Of a stretch of 9,851 nucleotides of DNA, positions 1 through 5,215 are shown piece by piece; positions within the stretch are counted from its first letter, which is position 1; every line of letters starts with the position of its first letter. The notes beneath the pieces were generated by a model. It saw only the letters and a program-made list of their open reading frames with translations, made no database searches and was not told where the DNA came from. The translations under genes were made by a program, and so were the position numbers. Where the stretch lies: contig CALBTX010000095.1 of assembly GCA_937967685.1 (NCBI GenBank), forward strand, positions 1 through 9,851, written 5' to 3'. Source of the stretch: an uncultured Bacillaceae bacterium (GTDB lineage Bacteria; Bacillota; Bacilli; Caldalkalibacillales; Caldalkalibacillaceae).

Positions 1-23
1 AACTTATAAATGCTGTGAGAACA

Positions 24-329
24 ATGGCGTTTGGCATAACCAGACATGAATTGAATGAATGGAAAAGGAAAGTAAAGCGGGGAGAAGTCGCTTTTTTGAC
101 CCATTATTGGCTTCACCCCCGCTTTCCTGATGTCAATACAGTAACCAAGGTTGGCTGCTCCGACTTGGAACGCTTAATCCACTGGGGGCTTTCCTACGAT
201 TTAAAAGAAGAATGGATTGATGTCCGTGCCGATTATCCGCATTTTGATCTGATCGGTCAGAGGCAAAGGGAAATCTTGCATCAGGAAGGCATCTGGGATC
301 AGATTCGTCGGTTCCGCCTTTTTCTGTAA
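24..329 (+). CDS. Conserved hypothetical protein, about 100 aa (possibly YneQ-like)
   Basis: The protein has 101 residues and begins MAFGITRHELNEW. An in-frame GTG lies at 15, but the ATG at 24 fits the conserved-looking MAFGI start better; only a weak GTGAGA-like ribosome binding site precedes it. The protein is soluble, rich in charged and aromatic residues, and has no signal peptide or membrane segment. A mid-protein segment with HYWLHPRFPD and VTKVGCSDLERL gives a recognisable family feel. From memory it resembles a small Bacillus family sometimes labelled YneQ, which has no known function; I could not verify this. It ends 66 bp before ilvD on the same strand with no terminator between, so read-through into ilvD is possible. 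Confidence 0.75.
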   Translation: MAFGITRHELNEWKRKVKRGEVAFLTHYWLHPRFPDVNTVTKVGCSDLERLIHWGLSYDLKEEWIDVRADYPHFDLIGQRQREILHQEGIWDQIRRFRLFL

Positions 330-395
330 GTCATAAGGGCCATACAATGCTGCAAAATTAGACGACCTGTACAAAAAACGGAAGGGAAGAGGAAG

Positions 396-2084
396 ATGGC
401 AGAAAAAGATTTGAGAATTAATAGTAAAATCATTAGCGAAGGTGAACAACGGGCACCAAACCGCGCGCATTTGCGTGCCGTCGGTTTTAAAGACGAGGAT
501 TTCAAAAAGCCGATGATCGGTATTGCCAGCACCTGGAGTGAAGTGACCCCGTGTAACGTGCATATTGATGAGTTGGCTAGAGAAGCGAAACAGGGGGCCA
601 GAGACGGCGGCGGGTCGCCCATGATTTTCAACACAATCACCGTGTCGGATGCCATTTCCATGGGGACGCGAGGCATGCGTTATTCGCTGCCCAGCCGTGA
701 CTTGATCGCCGATTCGATCGAAATGGTTGTCGGCGGGGAACTGCTCGATGGTTTTGTGGCGATCGGCGGCTGTGACAAAAATGGCCCCGGATGTATGATG
801 GCCATCGGCCGGGCGAACGTTCCCGCCGTTTACGTTTATGGAGGGACGATTAAACCCGGAAACTTAAACGGTGAGGATATCGATATTGTTTCCGCTTTTG
901 AAGGTGTCGGCAAATTTAACAAGGGAGATATTGACAAAGATGAACTGTATGAAATTGAATGTCATGCCTGTCCCGGTGCGGGTGCCTGCGGCGGAATGTA
1001 TACGGCCAATACGATGGCCTCGGCCATTGAGGCCATGGGTATGAGTCTTCCCGGAAGCGCCTCCAATCCTGCCGAATCGGAAGCGAAGCTGGAGGATTGC
1101 CGCCGGGCGGGAGAAGCGGTGGTCAATCTGCTCCGAAAAGGCATTTATCCGAAAGATATCATGACCAAAAAAGCATTCGAAAACGCGATTACGGTTGTCA
1201 TGGCTTTGGGAGGATCGACAAATTCATTTTTGCATTTGATTGCGATAGCCCACAGTGTCGGCGTTGATTTGACCTTGGACGACTTTGAACGCATTCGCAA
1301 GCGTGTGCCGCATATCGCTGATTTGAAACCGAGCGGAAAATACGTCATGCAAGATTTACACGAAGTCGGCGGCGTCCCTGCTGTCATGAAACTTTTGCTT
1401 GAAAAAGGACTTTTGCACGGAGACTGTTTAACGGTCACAGGTAAAACGATTGCCGAAAATCTGGCGGATGCTCCTCCTTTAAAAGAGGGACAAGTCATCG
1501 TTAATTTTGACAATCCGAAACGTGAAACCGGTCCGCTCGTCGTCCTGAAGGGAAATTTAGCTCCTGAAGGCGCCGTGGCTAAAATGTCCGGTTTGAAAGT
1601 GAAGGAAATCACCGGTCCGGCCAGAGTGTTCGATACGGAAGAAGAAGCGACTGAAGCGGTGCTCAATGATCAGATCAAACCCGGAGACGTGCTCGTCATT
1701 CGCTATGCAGGTCCGAAAGGCGGACCGGGCATGCCTGAAATGTTGTCCATATCCGCGATTATTGTCGGCAAAGGATTGGGCGAAAAAATCGGTTTGCTGA
1801 CGGACGGACGCTTTTCCGGCGGTACCCATGGTTTGGTGGTCGGACACGTGGCCCCTGAAGCCCAAGTGGGCGGCCCGATCGGTCTGTTAAAAGAAGGGGA
1901 TATCATCACCATTGACAGCGTCTCCCAGACCCTTTCCGTTGATGTGTCCGATGAAGAAATGGAAAGACGCAGAAAAGAATGGCAGGCCCCTCCGCTGAAA
2001 TATGCCAAAGGCGTTTTAAACAAATACGCCCGCAATGTGTCGTCAGCTTCAAAAGGTGCCGTGACTGATCTCGTTCAAGAATAA
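396..2084 (+). CDS. ilvD: Dihydroxy-acid dehydratase
   Basis: This cytoplasmic Fe-S enzyme converts 2,3-dihydroxy-isovalerate and 2,3-dihydroxy-3-methylvalerate to the 2-oxo acids, the penultimate step of valine and isoleucine synthesis; it also feeds leucine and pantothenate. At 562 aa it has the usual full length. Likely cluster-ligand cysteines are Cys53 (TPCN), Cys126 (GGCDKNGPGC) and Cys198 (CPGAGACGGM). Lys128 next to Asp127 is the family's modified metal-site lysine. The C-terminal DGRFSGGTHG motif and the following GHVAPEA segment are intact. A purine-rich AAGGGAAGAGG stretch precedes the ATG. A TACAAT hexamer at 343-348 could be a -10, but no good -35 accompanies it, so its promoter is uncertain. 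No T-box leader fits in the 66-bp gap. It stands alone here, with no ilvBNC or leu genes in view. It ends at a strong hairpin shared with the convergent cold-shock gene. Confidence 0.97.
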   Translation: MAEKDLRINSKIISEGEQRAPNRAHLRAVGFKDEDFKKPMIGIASTWSEVTPCNVHIDELAREAKQGARDGGGSPMIFNTITVSDAISMGTRGMRYSLPSRDLIADSIEMVVGGELLDGFVAIGGCDKNGPGCMMAIGRANVPAVYVYGGTIKPGNLNGEDIDIVSAFEGVGKFNKGDIDKDELYEIECHACPGAGACGGMYTANTMASAIEAMGMSLPGSASNPAESEAKLEDCRRAGEAVVNLLRKGIYPKDIMTKKAFENAITVVMALGGSTNSFLHLIAIAHSVGVDLTLDDFERIRKRVPHIADLKPSGKYVMQDLHEVGGVPAVMKLLLEKGLLHGDCLTVTGKTIAENLADAPPLKEGQVIVNFDNPKRETGPLVVLKGNLAPEGAVAKMSGLKVKEITGPARVFDTEEEATEAVLNDQIKPGDVLVIRYAGPKGGPGMPEMLSISAIIVGKGLGEKIGLLTDGRFSGGTHGLVVGHVAPEAQVGGPIGLLKEGDIITIDSVSQTLSVDVSDEEMERRRKEWQAPPLKYAKGVLNKYARNVSSASKGAVTDLVQE

Positions 2085-2183
2085 TTGGGTATTGATGTGC
2101 GTTAGGCGTTTATGTGCCATTCCTTTGCTGATGCGGCCATGTCTGTTCTGTAAAATGGGGTTTTCACCAAGAAAGAGACATGA

Positions 2184-2227
2184 AAAAAGGCTGGCCAGAG
2201 GTTAAGTCCCTTTGGCACAGCCTTTTT
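2184..2227. terminator. Bidirectional intrinsic terminator between ilvD and csp
   Basis: The outer arm AAAAAGGCTG (2184-2193) pairs with CAGCCTTTTT (2218-2227). The inner arm GCCAGAGG (2194-2201) pairs with CCTTTGGC (2209-2216) with one G-U pair, leaving a 7-nt loop and one bulged A at 2217. The A and T runs at both edges give a U-tract on either strand, so one hairpin can end both convergent genes. Confidence 0.85.
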
Positions 2228-2269
2228 CAACGCATTTGATTTATGGTTACTTTGCTTTATTGGTTTGGG

Positions 2270-2470
2270 TCAGACTTTCACTACGTTAGCTGCTTGAGGT
2301 CCACGGTCCCCTTGAACAATTTCAAAGGTGACGTTTTGACCTTCTTCCAATGTTTTAAAACCTTCTTCCTGAATGGCAGAGAAGTGGACAAACACATCAT
2401 CCGCGCCTTCGACTTCGATAAAACCAAAACCTTTTTCAGCATTAAACCATTTTACTTTACCACTTTGCAT
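2270..2470 (-). CDS. CspB-type cold-shock protein
   Basis: This is a single cold-shock domain of 66 aa, the standard length, that binds single-stranded RNA and DNA as a beta barrel and acts as an RNA chaperone. The protein starts MQSGKVKWFNAEKGFGFIEV. RNP1 (KGFGFI, about residues 13-18) and RNP2 (VFVHFSAI, about 26-33) are both intact. An upstream in-frame start would add ten residues, but AGGAGG sits 9 nt before the ATG at 2470 and decides the start. It is monocistronic and converges on ilvD. Cold-shock genes usually have long structured leaders; the 3' part of the intergenic region holds a spaced inverted repeat that may belong to such a leader. No clear sigma-A promoter was found. Which csp paralogue this is cannot be told. 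Confidence 0.95.
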   Translation of the reverse strand: MQSGKVKWFNAEKGFGFIEVEGADDVFVHFSAIQEEGFKTLEEGQNVTFEIVQGDRGPQAANVVKV

Positions 2471-2559
2471 GTACACATGCCTCCTAAAAAATATCTGCAC
2501 GGTCGTGCATTCTTATTATGAACCAAGTTACTTCAGAACACATATAAATGTGAATGAAA

Positions 2560-2627
2560 AAATCGTAACCTCAATAGAAAATGCAGGATCATGGAGCATC
2601 GCCGCACTTCTAATGAAGTTACGATTT
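2560..2627. repeat. Spaced inverted repeat upstream of csp
   Basis: AAATCGTAAC (2560-2569) is the exact reverse complement of GTTACGATTT (2618-2627). Allowing one mismatch, the pairing extends to 14 bp, with a spacer of about 40 nt. It lies 90-160 nt upstream of the cold-shock start codon and before the divergent zinc-ribbon gene. It could be a leader RNA stem or a chance repeat. Confidence 0.45.
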
Positions 2628-2740
2628 GCTGTGACATCCAAACCTCATATGCAATTGAAGTAAAATGGTTATTTACAGCATACACCAAAGAAAAAGCAAT
2701 GTCAAATGCTCGATGTCACGTCTTGAAAGGAGTGACAAAC

Positions 2741-2908
2741 ATGGCTGCCTGCAAACATTGCGACGGCATCGGAACGGTGGAATGTCCGGAATGTCCGGAT
2801 AATGACTACAACATCTTTCACGGTATAGAGTGCGACCGATGCGCCGGGGAATTGTTTATACTCTGTCCGGAATGCGGCGGAACGGGGCATAAAGAGGAAG
2901 AGAAATAG
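2741..2908 (+). CDS. Small CXXC zinc-ribbon protein, DnaJ-zinc-finger-like
   Basis: The product is 55 aa with eight cysteines in four CXXC pairs at 4/7, 15/18, 31/34 and 42/45. The first and last repeats read CKHCDGIG and CPECGGTG, which match the CXXCXGXG knuckle of the DnaJ central zinc domain. The spacing allows two zinc sites. There is no J domain, no other domain and no membrane segment. A reading frame stays open back to 2591, but AAAGGAG at 2726-2732, eight bases before the ATG at 2741, decides the start, and the upstream residues do not look protein-like. It is divergent from the cold-shock gene. The function is unknown; metal binding is inferred from the cysteines. It may assist protein or RNA interactions, but nothing here shows that. 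Confidence 0.85.
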   Translation: MAACKHCDGIGTVECPECPDNDYNIFHGIECDRCAGELFILCPECGGTGHKEEEK

Positions 2909-2979
2909 CGGGAATATCGGAATGAGAATGGCCTCCCTTTAATGTTTTAATCAGGACCTCTGTTTCACCTGCTCCTTCG

Positions 2980-3327
2980 TTATCCGCCTTTGTTATCCGT
3001 CTCATCGTCTGTGTCATCCGGCTGTTCCATGTCGCTTAACTGGACACTTTCCCCATCCTCTTGAGTGTCAGCGATCCATTTTTGAAGTTCTTCCGGATCG
3101 GAAAGAGCGGTCATGCCGATGTTTAACGTTCCTTTTAGTTCTTTAACGCTTAATTCCTGGATTTTGTAATGAATATTATCAATGTGTACAGGTTTGATTT
3201 GTTCCAATCGCTTGATCAAGTCTTCCTTTTCTTTTTCAATCTGTTCTTTTAAGGATCGATTTTCAGTTTCTAATGTTTCCAGTCGTTCCTCTAGCTGTTT
3301 GAAGTAATCTGCAGACGGATAATACAT
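2980..3327 (-). CDS. GerPC-like spore germination/coat protein (short form)
   Basis: The protein is 115 aa from the ATG at 3327, preceded by AAGGGTGAG six bases upstream. A longer in-frame start is possible, but it would run through the promoter. The N-terminus MYYPSADYFKQLEERLETLE leads into a coiled coil (about 8-45), followed by NIHYKIQELSVKELKGTLNIGM (about 51-72), the most GerPC-like stretch. The tail is very acidic (DDTDDETD). GerPC of the gerP operon is roughly 200 aa from memory, so this copy keeps the coiled coil and the GTLNIG segment and lacks the C-terminal half. GerP proteins let germinants pass the spore coat. It is divergent from the Hsp20 gene under a sigma-K-like promoter, which supports late mother-cell expression. 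I call it GerPC-like, not gerPC, because of the length. Confidence 0.75.
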   Translation of the reverse strand: MYYPSADYFKQLEERLETLETENRSLKEQIEKEKEDLIKRLEQIKPVHIDNIHYKIQELSVKELKGTLNIGMTALSDPEELQKWIADTQEDGESVQLSDMEQPDDTDDETDNKGG

Positions 3328-3354
3328 GATGCACTCACCCTTCGCTCCTTTTCT

Positions 3355-3383
3355 CACCAACCGAAAAATGGGCTCATATGATA
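3355..3383 (+). promoter_or_regulatory. Sigma-K-like promoter for the Hsp20 gene
   Basis: CACC (3355-3358), 16 bp, then CATATGATA (3375-3383) match the B. subtilis sigma-K pattern mACm-N16-CATAnnnTA at every defined position. Transcription would start near 3391, leaving a leader of about 25 nt to the ATG at 3416. Confidence 0.7.
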
Positions 3384-3410
3384 GGGTATGTAGAGACGGA
3401 AATGGAGGTT
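3382..3410 (-). promoter_or_regulatory. Sigma-K-like promoter for the GerPC-like gene
   Basis: Read on the minus strand: AACC (3410-3407), 16 bp, then CATACCCTA (3390-3382), again a full match to mACm-N16-CATAnnnTA. It overlaps the opposite promoter by two bases in the -10. Its -35 falls in the GGAGG ribosome binding site of the Hsp20 gene. The leader to the ATG at 3327 would be about 45 nt. Confidence 0.7.
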
Positions 3411-3415
3411 CATCA

Positions 3416-3835
3416 ATGTTGTATCATCAACTCGATCCTAATAAATGGAAGGAGATCGCCAGTCAAGTTTTGGGGAACGACTTTTTTTCCGGTTTTGCCG
3501 ATTTCGCCCCTCAGGGACCAAGATATAATATTTACAAAAATGCTTCTGAAATTATCGTTTTGATCGAACTTCCGTATTTGCTGGATTTATCCCAGATAAA
3601 TTTGACCGTCAAAGAACAGGAATTGCAGCTCAAAGGAAAGATCGAGCTTGGGTTTAACCATATGGAAGTGTACCGCTCGCAAATATTCAGCGGTGATTTC
3701 GAGACGGTGATCCCCCTTCCTTATGCCGTGAACACCAAGAAGGTGAACGCCCATTATCAAAAAGGGATTTTGAAAGTCCAACTTTTTCCTAAATTGAAAA
3801 ACAGAAGTCAGAACGTGAACATACAAGGCTTGTGA
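3416..3835 (+). CDS. Hsp20/alpha-crystallin family protein, probable spore coat protein
   Basis: The protein is 139 aa from the ATG at 3416, with GGAGG (3404-3408) seven bases upstream. A longer frame open from 3326 lacks such a site and crosses the promoter. The N-terminal arm (1-33) is short and contains WKEIASQVLGNDFF. The alpha-crystallin domain covers about 35-127. It starts at GPRYNIYKNASEIIVLIELP and includes INLTVKEQELQLKGK. It ends with AHYQKGILKVQLFPK, which corresponds to the family's A-x-x-x-n-G-v-L motif. The C-terminal tail lacks an obvious I-x-I, which would weaken the usual oligomer contact. The family includes both heat-shock chaperones and the B. subtilis coat proteins CotM and CotP. 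The sigma-K-like promoter and GerP-family neighbours favour the coat role. A small reading frame follows 25 bp downstream. Confidence 0.85.
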   Translation: MLYHQLDPNKWKEIASQVLGNDFFSGFADFAPQGPRYNIYKNASEIIVLIELPYLLDLSQINLTVKEQELQLKGKIELGFNHMEVYRSQIFSGDFETVIPLPYAVNTKKVNAHYQKGILKVQLFPKLKNRSQNVNIQGL

Positions 3836-3853
3836 ACTGAACAAGGATCACGG

Positions 3854-3941
3854 GAAGCGGATGATCAGAGAAAACCACAGTGAATTAGAATACGATAACT
3901 TTACGCATCTGGAACACATGAAGCGGATGAGAAGGGAAAAC
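3854..3941. repeat. Two 22-bp near-identical direct repeats
   Basis: The copies are 3854-3875 and 3920-3941. Each begins GAAGCGGATGA and ends GAAAAC; 19 of 22 bases agree. They are 66 bp apart, exactly 22 codons, so they repeat in frame within the small reading frame. Confidence 0.6.
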
Positions 3942-3956
3942 TTGGCTCAGGTGTGA
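3861..3956 (+). CDS. Possible 31-aa peptide downstream of the Hsp20 gene
   Basis: The frame runs from ATG at 3861 to TGA at 3954-3956 and encodes a highly charged peptide (MIRENHSELEYDNFTHLEHM, then KRMRRENLAQV). A GGGAAG stretch lies just upstream, a poor ribosome binding site. It starts 25 bp after the Hsp20 stop on the same strand. The motif KRM-x-REN occurs at its start (counting two codons upstream) and again near its end, because the DNA carries a 22-bp near-repeat. Small charged peptides are common in spores, but nothing else supports this one. Confidence 0.3.
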   Translation: MIRENHSELEYDNFTHLEHMKRMRRENLAQV

Positions 3957-3974
3957 TGGCAGTGGGGTACGGCA

Positions 3975-4211
3975 TTACGGGCCGGAGACGGGACCAGAAT
4001 CAGGACCTGTCGGAGGTGCGGTAACGGGTGGAACAGAGGAGGATGGGTCAAAGGTCTCCTCGATCTTCTGCAGGTCTGTTGTATGTTGGATGTCTGTTGT
4101 ATGGATATCTGTTTCCGAGGCCCGGTTATGACACAAAATCGTTTTGCCGATATTTAATGATCCAATGCTGGAGATGTTGGCAATTTTAATATTTTTAATA
4201 TATATGTGCAT
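3975..4211 (-). CDS. Small GerP-family-like spore protein
   Basis: The protein is 78 aa. The ATG at 4211 is preceded by an ideal AGGAGGTG site seven bases upstream; a GTG three codons earlier overlaps that site and is rejected. The N-terminal core MHIYIKNIKIANISSIGSLNIGKT parallels the GerP mini-protein pattern of a beta-strand start, an I/V-x-S-x-G segment and an IG/FG-x-T turn. The C-terminus is proline-rich (SSSVPPVTAPPTGPDSGPVSGP), as in GerPB and GerPD. It cannot be assigned to one GerP paralogue. It follows the next GerP-type gene by 18 bp and is presumably co-transcribed with it. Its end converges on the Hsp20 transcript; I found no clear terminator between. Confidence 0.7.
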   Translation of the reverse strand: MHIYIKNIKIANISSIGSLNIGKTILCHNRASETDIHTTDIQHTTDLQKIEETFDPSSSVPPVTAPPTGPDSGPVSGP

Positions 4212-4229
4212 CCTGTTCACCTCCTCATC

Positions 4230-4445
4230 TCACACTTGTTTCTGGGGCTGGTCAACGAAATCAGGATCTTTGACGAAATTTTTACCGGCCATGACGGATG
4301 GGCTGGCATCCCCAATAATGGTTTGTCCCCCCACCTGCTTTTGATTTGCATTGTGACCTTTATGGATGGTGTTTCCGAAATTTACGGAACCGTTGCTGGA
4401 AATATTATTGATTTTGATATTGAAAATGTTGTTCACGTGCGGCAT
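4230..4445 (-). CDS. GerPA/GerPF-family spore germination protein
   Basis: The 71-aa protein is the usual size for GerPA/GerPF (about 72 aa). The N-terminus MPHVNNIFNIKINNISSNGSVNFGNT shows the family's strand-turn-strand start with a G-x-V-x-F-G-x-T turn. The centre has GGQTIIGDASPSV, and the end has DPDFVDQ, where relatives carry a DPD/VDQ ending. These proteins are made in the mother cell and help small germinants cross the coat. AAGGA lies eight bases before the ATG at 4445, and a sigma-K-like promoter lies about 30 bp further up. It is the first gene of a two-gene unit. Why it sits outside a gerPABCDEF operon is unclear; a complete operon may exist elsewhere in the genome. Confidence 0.82.
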   Translation of the reverse strand: MPHVNNIFNIKINNISSNGSVNFGNTIHKGHNANQKQVGGQTIIGDASPSVMAGKNFVKDPDFVDQPQKQV

Positions 4446-4473
4446 ACGACCATTCCTTCAGTCTGTTTGTTGT

Positions 4474-4501
4474 TAGTTTATGTCTGCAAAATCGATAAGT
4501 G
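4474..4501 (-). promoter_or_regulatory. Sigma-K-like promoter for the two GerP-type genes
   Basis: Minus strand: CACT (4501-4498), 15 bp, then CATAAACTA (4482-4474). The -10 is a full CATAnnnTA match; the -35 matches the central AC and the first base. The leader to the ATG at 4445 would be about 20 nt. It is the third such box in this block. Confidence 0.6.
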
Positions 4502-4548
4502 ACACAGACCTACTAGAGAATGGACAATGTGAGACGTCTGGCCATTTT

Positions 4549-4564
4549 GGCACAGAACTGTGCC
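4549..4564. repeat. 16-bp inverted repeat between divergent sporulation genes
   Basis: GGCACAG (4549-4555), AA, CTGTGCC (4558-4564) form perfect 7-bp arms. It lies about 50 bp before the predicted start of the rightward transcript, and no T-run follows. This position suits an operator better than a terminator. An 8-bp palindrome AGACGTCT lies just to the left. Confidence 0.45.
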
Positions 4565-4569
4565 CTTGT

Positions 4570-4600
4570 ACAATCTCCTAAAGAATGTTGACCATACAAT
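4570..4600 (+). promoter_or_regulatory. Sigma-E-like promoter for the small membrane protein
   Basis: CATACAAT (4593-4600) matches the sigma-E -10 consensus CATACAnT exactly. The candidate -35, ACAATCT (4570-4576), 16 bp upstream, fits poorly. ATGGACAATG (4521-4530) fits 9 of 10 positions of the SpoIIID site WWRRACARNY as I recall it, which would suit a regulated sigma-E gene. Confidence 0.45.
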
Positions 4601-4648
4601 GTAGTGTAAGTGATGGCAAAATGTTGAAGATGGAATGGAGGATCGCAA

Positions 4649-4981
4649 ATGTCGCGTTATTATCGTATTTGCTGCGCCAATGTGGGGAAGATTGCCAGAA
4701 TTCGAACGCGTGATGGAAGGGATTTTACCGGACGAATTGTACGTGTCACCCCTCGTCATGTTCATTTGGTTCCGATGGGCAGAAGGATTTCCGGAACAGA
4801 GCTGGGGAAGAAGCATCCTCCTGCCGTGACGGCAGAAACAACAAAAAAGAAAGAATCCGGTTCGGAAATTCTGTTTTTTCCCTTCATCGTTCCGTTGGCG
4901 GCGATCATTGGCTTGACGATCATCGGCACAGCTCCATATTGGGGCGGTTATGGTCCTTACCGCCGAGGTTTTTACTGGTAA
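4649..4981 (+). CDS. Unrecognised small membrane protein, probably sporulation-associated
   Basis: The protein has 110 aa. GGAGG (4637-4641) lies seven bases before the ATG. It has three parts. Residues 1-45 form a basic strand-rich segment, VGKIARIRTRDGRDFTGRIV then RVTPRHVHLVP, which resembles a small Sm/KOW-like barrel with its RDGR-x-F-x-GRIVRVT pattern. Residues 46-72 are a charged linker ending KKKESGSE. Residues 74-94 are one hydrophobic membrane segment, followed by a Gly/Tyr/Trp tail (APYWGGYGPYRRGFYW) of the sort seen in coat and sheath proteins. Cys8 and Cys9 are adjacent. The sigma-E-like -10 upstream and GerP-type neighbours suggest mother-cell expression. I do not know the family. 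The barrel could bind nucleic acid or peptidoglycan, or be purely structural. Confidence 0.7.
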   Translation: MSRYYRICCANVGKIARIRTRDGRDFTGRIVRVTPRHVHLVPMGRRISGTELGKKHPPAVTAETTKKKESGSEILFFPFIVPLAAIIGLTIIGTAPYWGGYGPYRRGFYW

Positions 4982-5011
4982 TCGGGCAACAGCAATTGAT
5001 GAGCAAGTGAA

Positions 5012-5025
5012 GCAAGGCTCCTTGC
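5012..5025. repeat. Short hairpin after the small membrane protein gene
   Basis: GCAAGG, CT, CCTTGC form 6-bp arms around a 2-base centre, 31 bp after the stop codon. No T-run follows, so it would be a weak terminator at best. It may be only an mRNA 3' structure. Confidence 0.35.
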
Positions 5026-5061
5026 CGAAACAGGAAAAAGGGGCCTTATTTCGTTTATCCA

Positions 5062-5090
5062 TTGACAAACTAAAGTGTTAAAGTTATCAT
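5062..5090 (+). promoter_or_regulatory. Sigma-A promoter of the TRAP transporter operon
   Basis: TTGACA (5062-5067), a 17-bp spacer and TATCAT (5085-5090) are near consensus for the housekeeping sigma factor. The start would be near 5097, giving a leader of about 119 nt. That leader has nested pairing: ATGCT (5098-5102) with AGCAT (5141-5145), and GAAC (5107-5110) with GTTC (5135-5138). Confidence 0.8.
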
Positions 5091-5215
5091 TTCTGATATG
5101 CTGGCGGAACGGCAAGCGTTTCGACAGCAAGGCAGTTCAGAGCATCTGTTGTTCATCGTGTTTGAGAACTCTATCGTTATTAATTTGATAGTTTAGTTGA
5201 TCAGAGGTATGTCAA

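Noticed and set aside
330..395. T-box or CodY control region before ilvD
   Set aside because: The gap is too short for a T-box, and no convincing AATTTTCWGAAAATT match is present.
1145..1666. 173-codon minus-strand frame inside ilvD
   Set aside because: Antisense to an intact, conserved enzyme; Ser/Thr/Phe/Lys-rich shadow composition and no ribosome binding site logic.
2471..2500. Ten-residue extension of the cold-shock protein
   Set aside because: AGGAGG lies inside the extension, and the family starts at MxxGxVKWFN.
2243..2521. Plus-strand frames opposite the cold-shock gene
   Set aside because: Antisense shadows of an intact csp gene.
2591..2740. N-terminal extension of the zinc-ribbon protein
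   Set aside because: AAAGGAG immediately before the ATG at 2741 gives the better start; the extension reads like untranslated sequence.
4478..5068. 196-codon open frame on the minus strand
   Set aside because: It lies opposite the 4649-4981 gene, which has a good ribosome binding site, and it crosses promoter elements. Its composition (many Ser, His, Arg, Cys) looks like a shadow.
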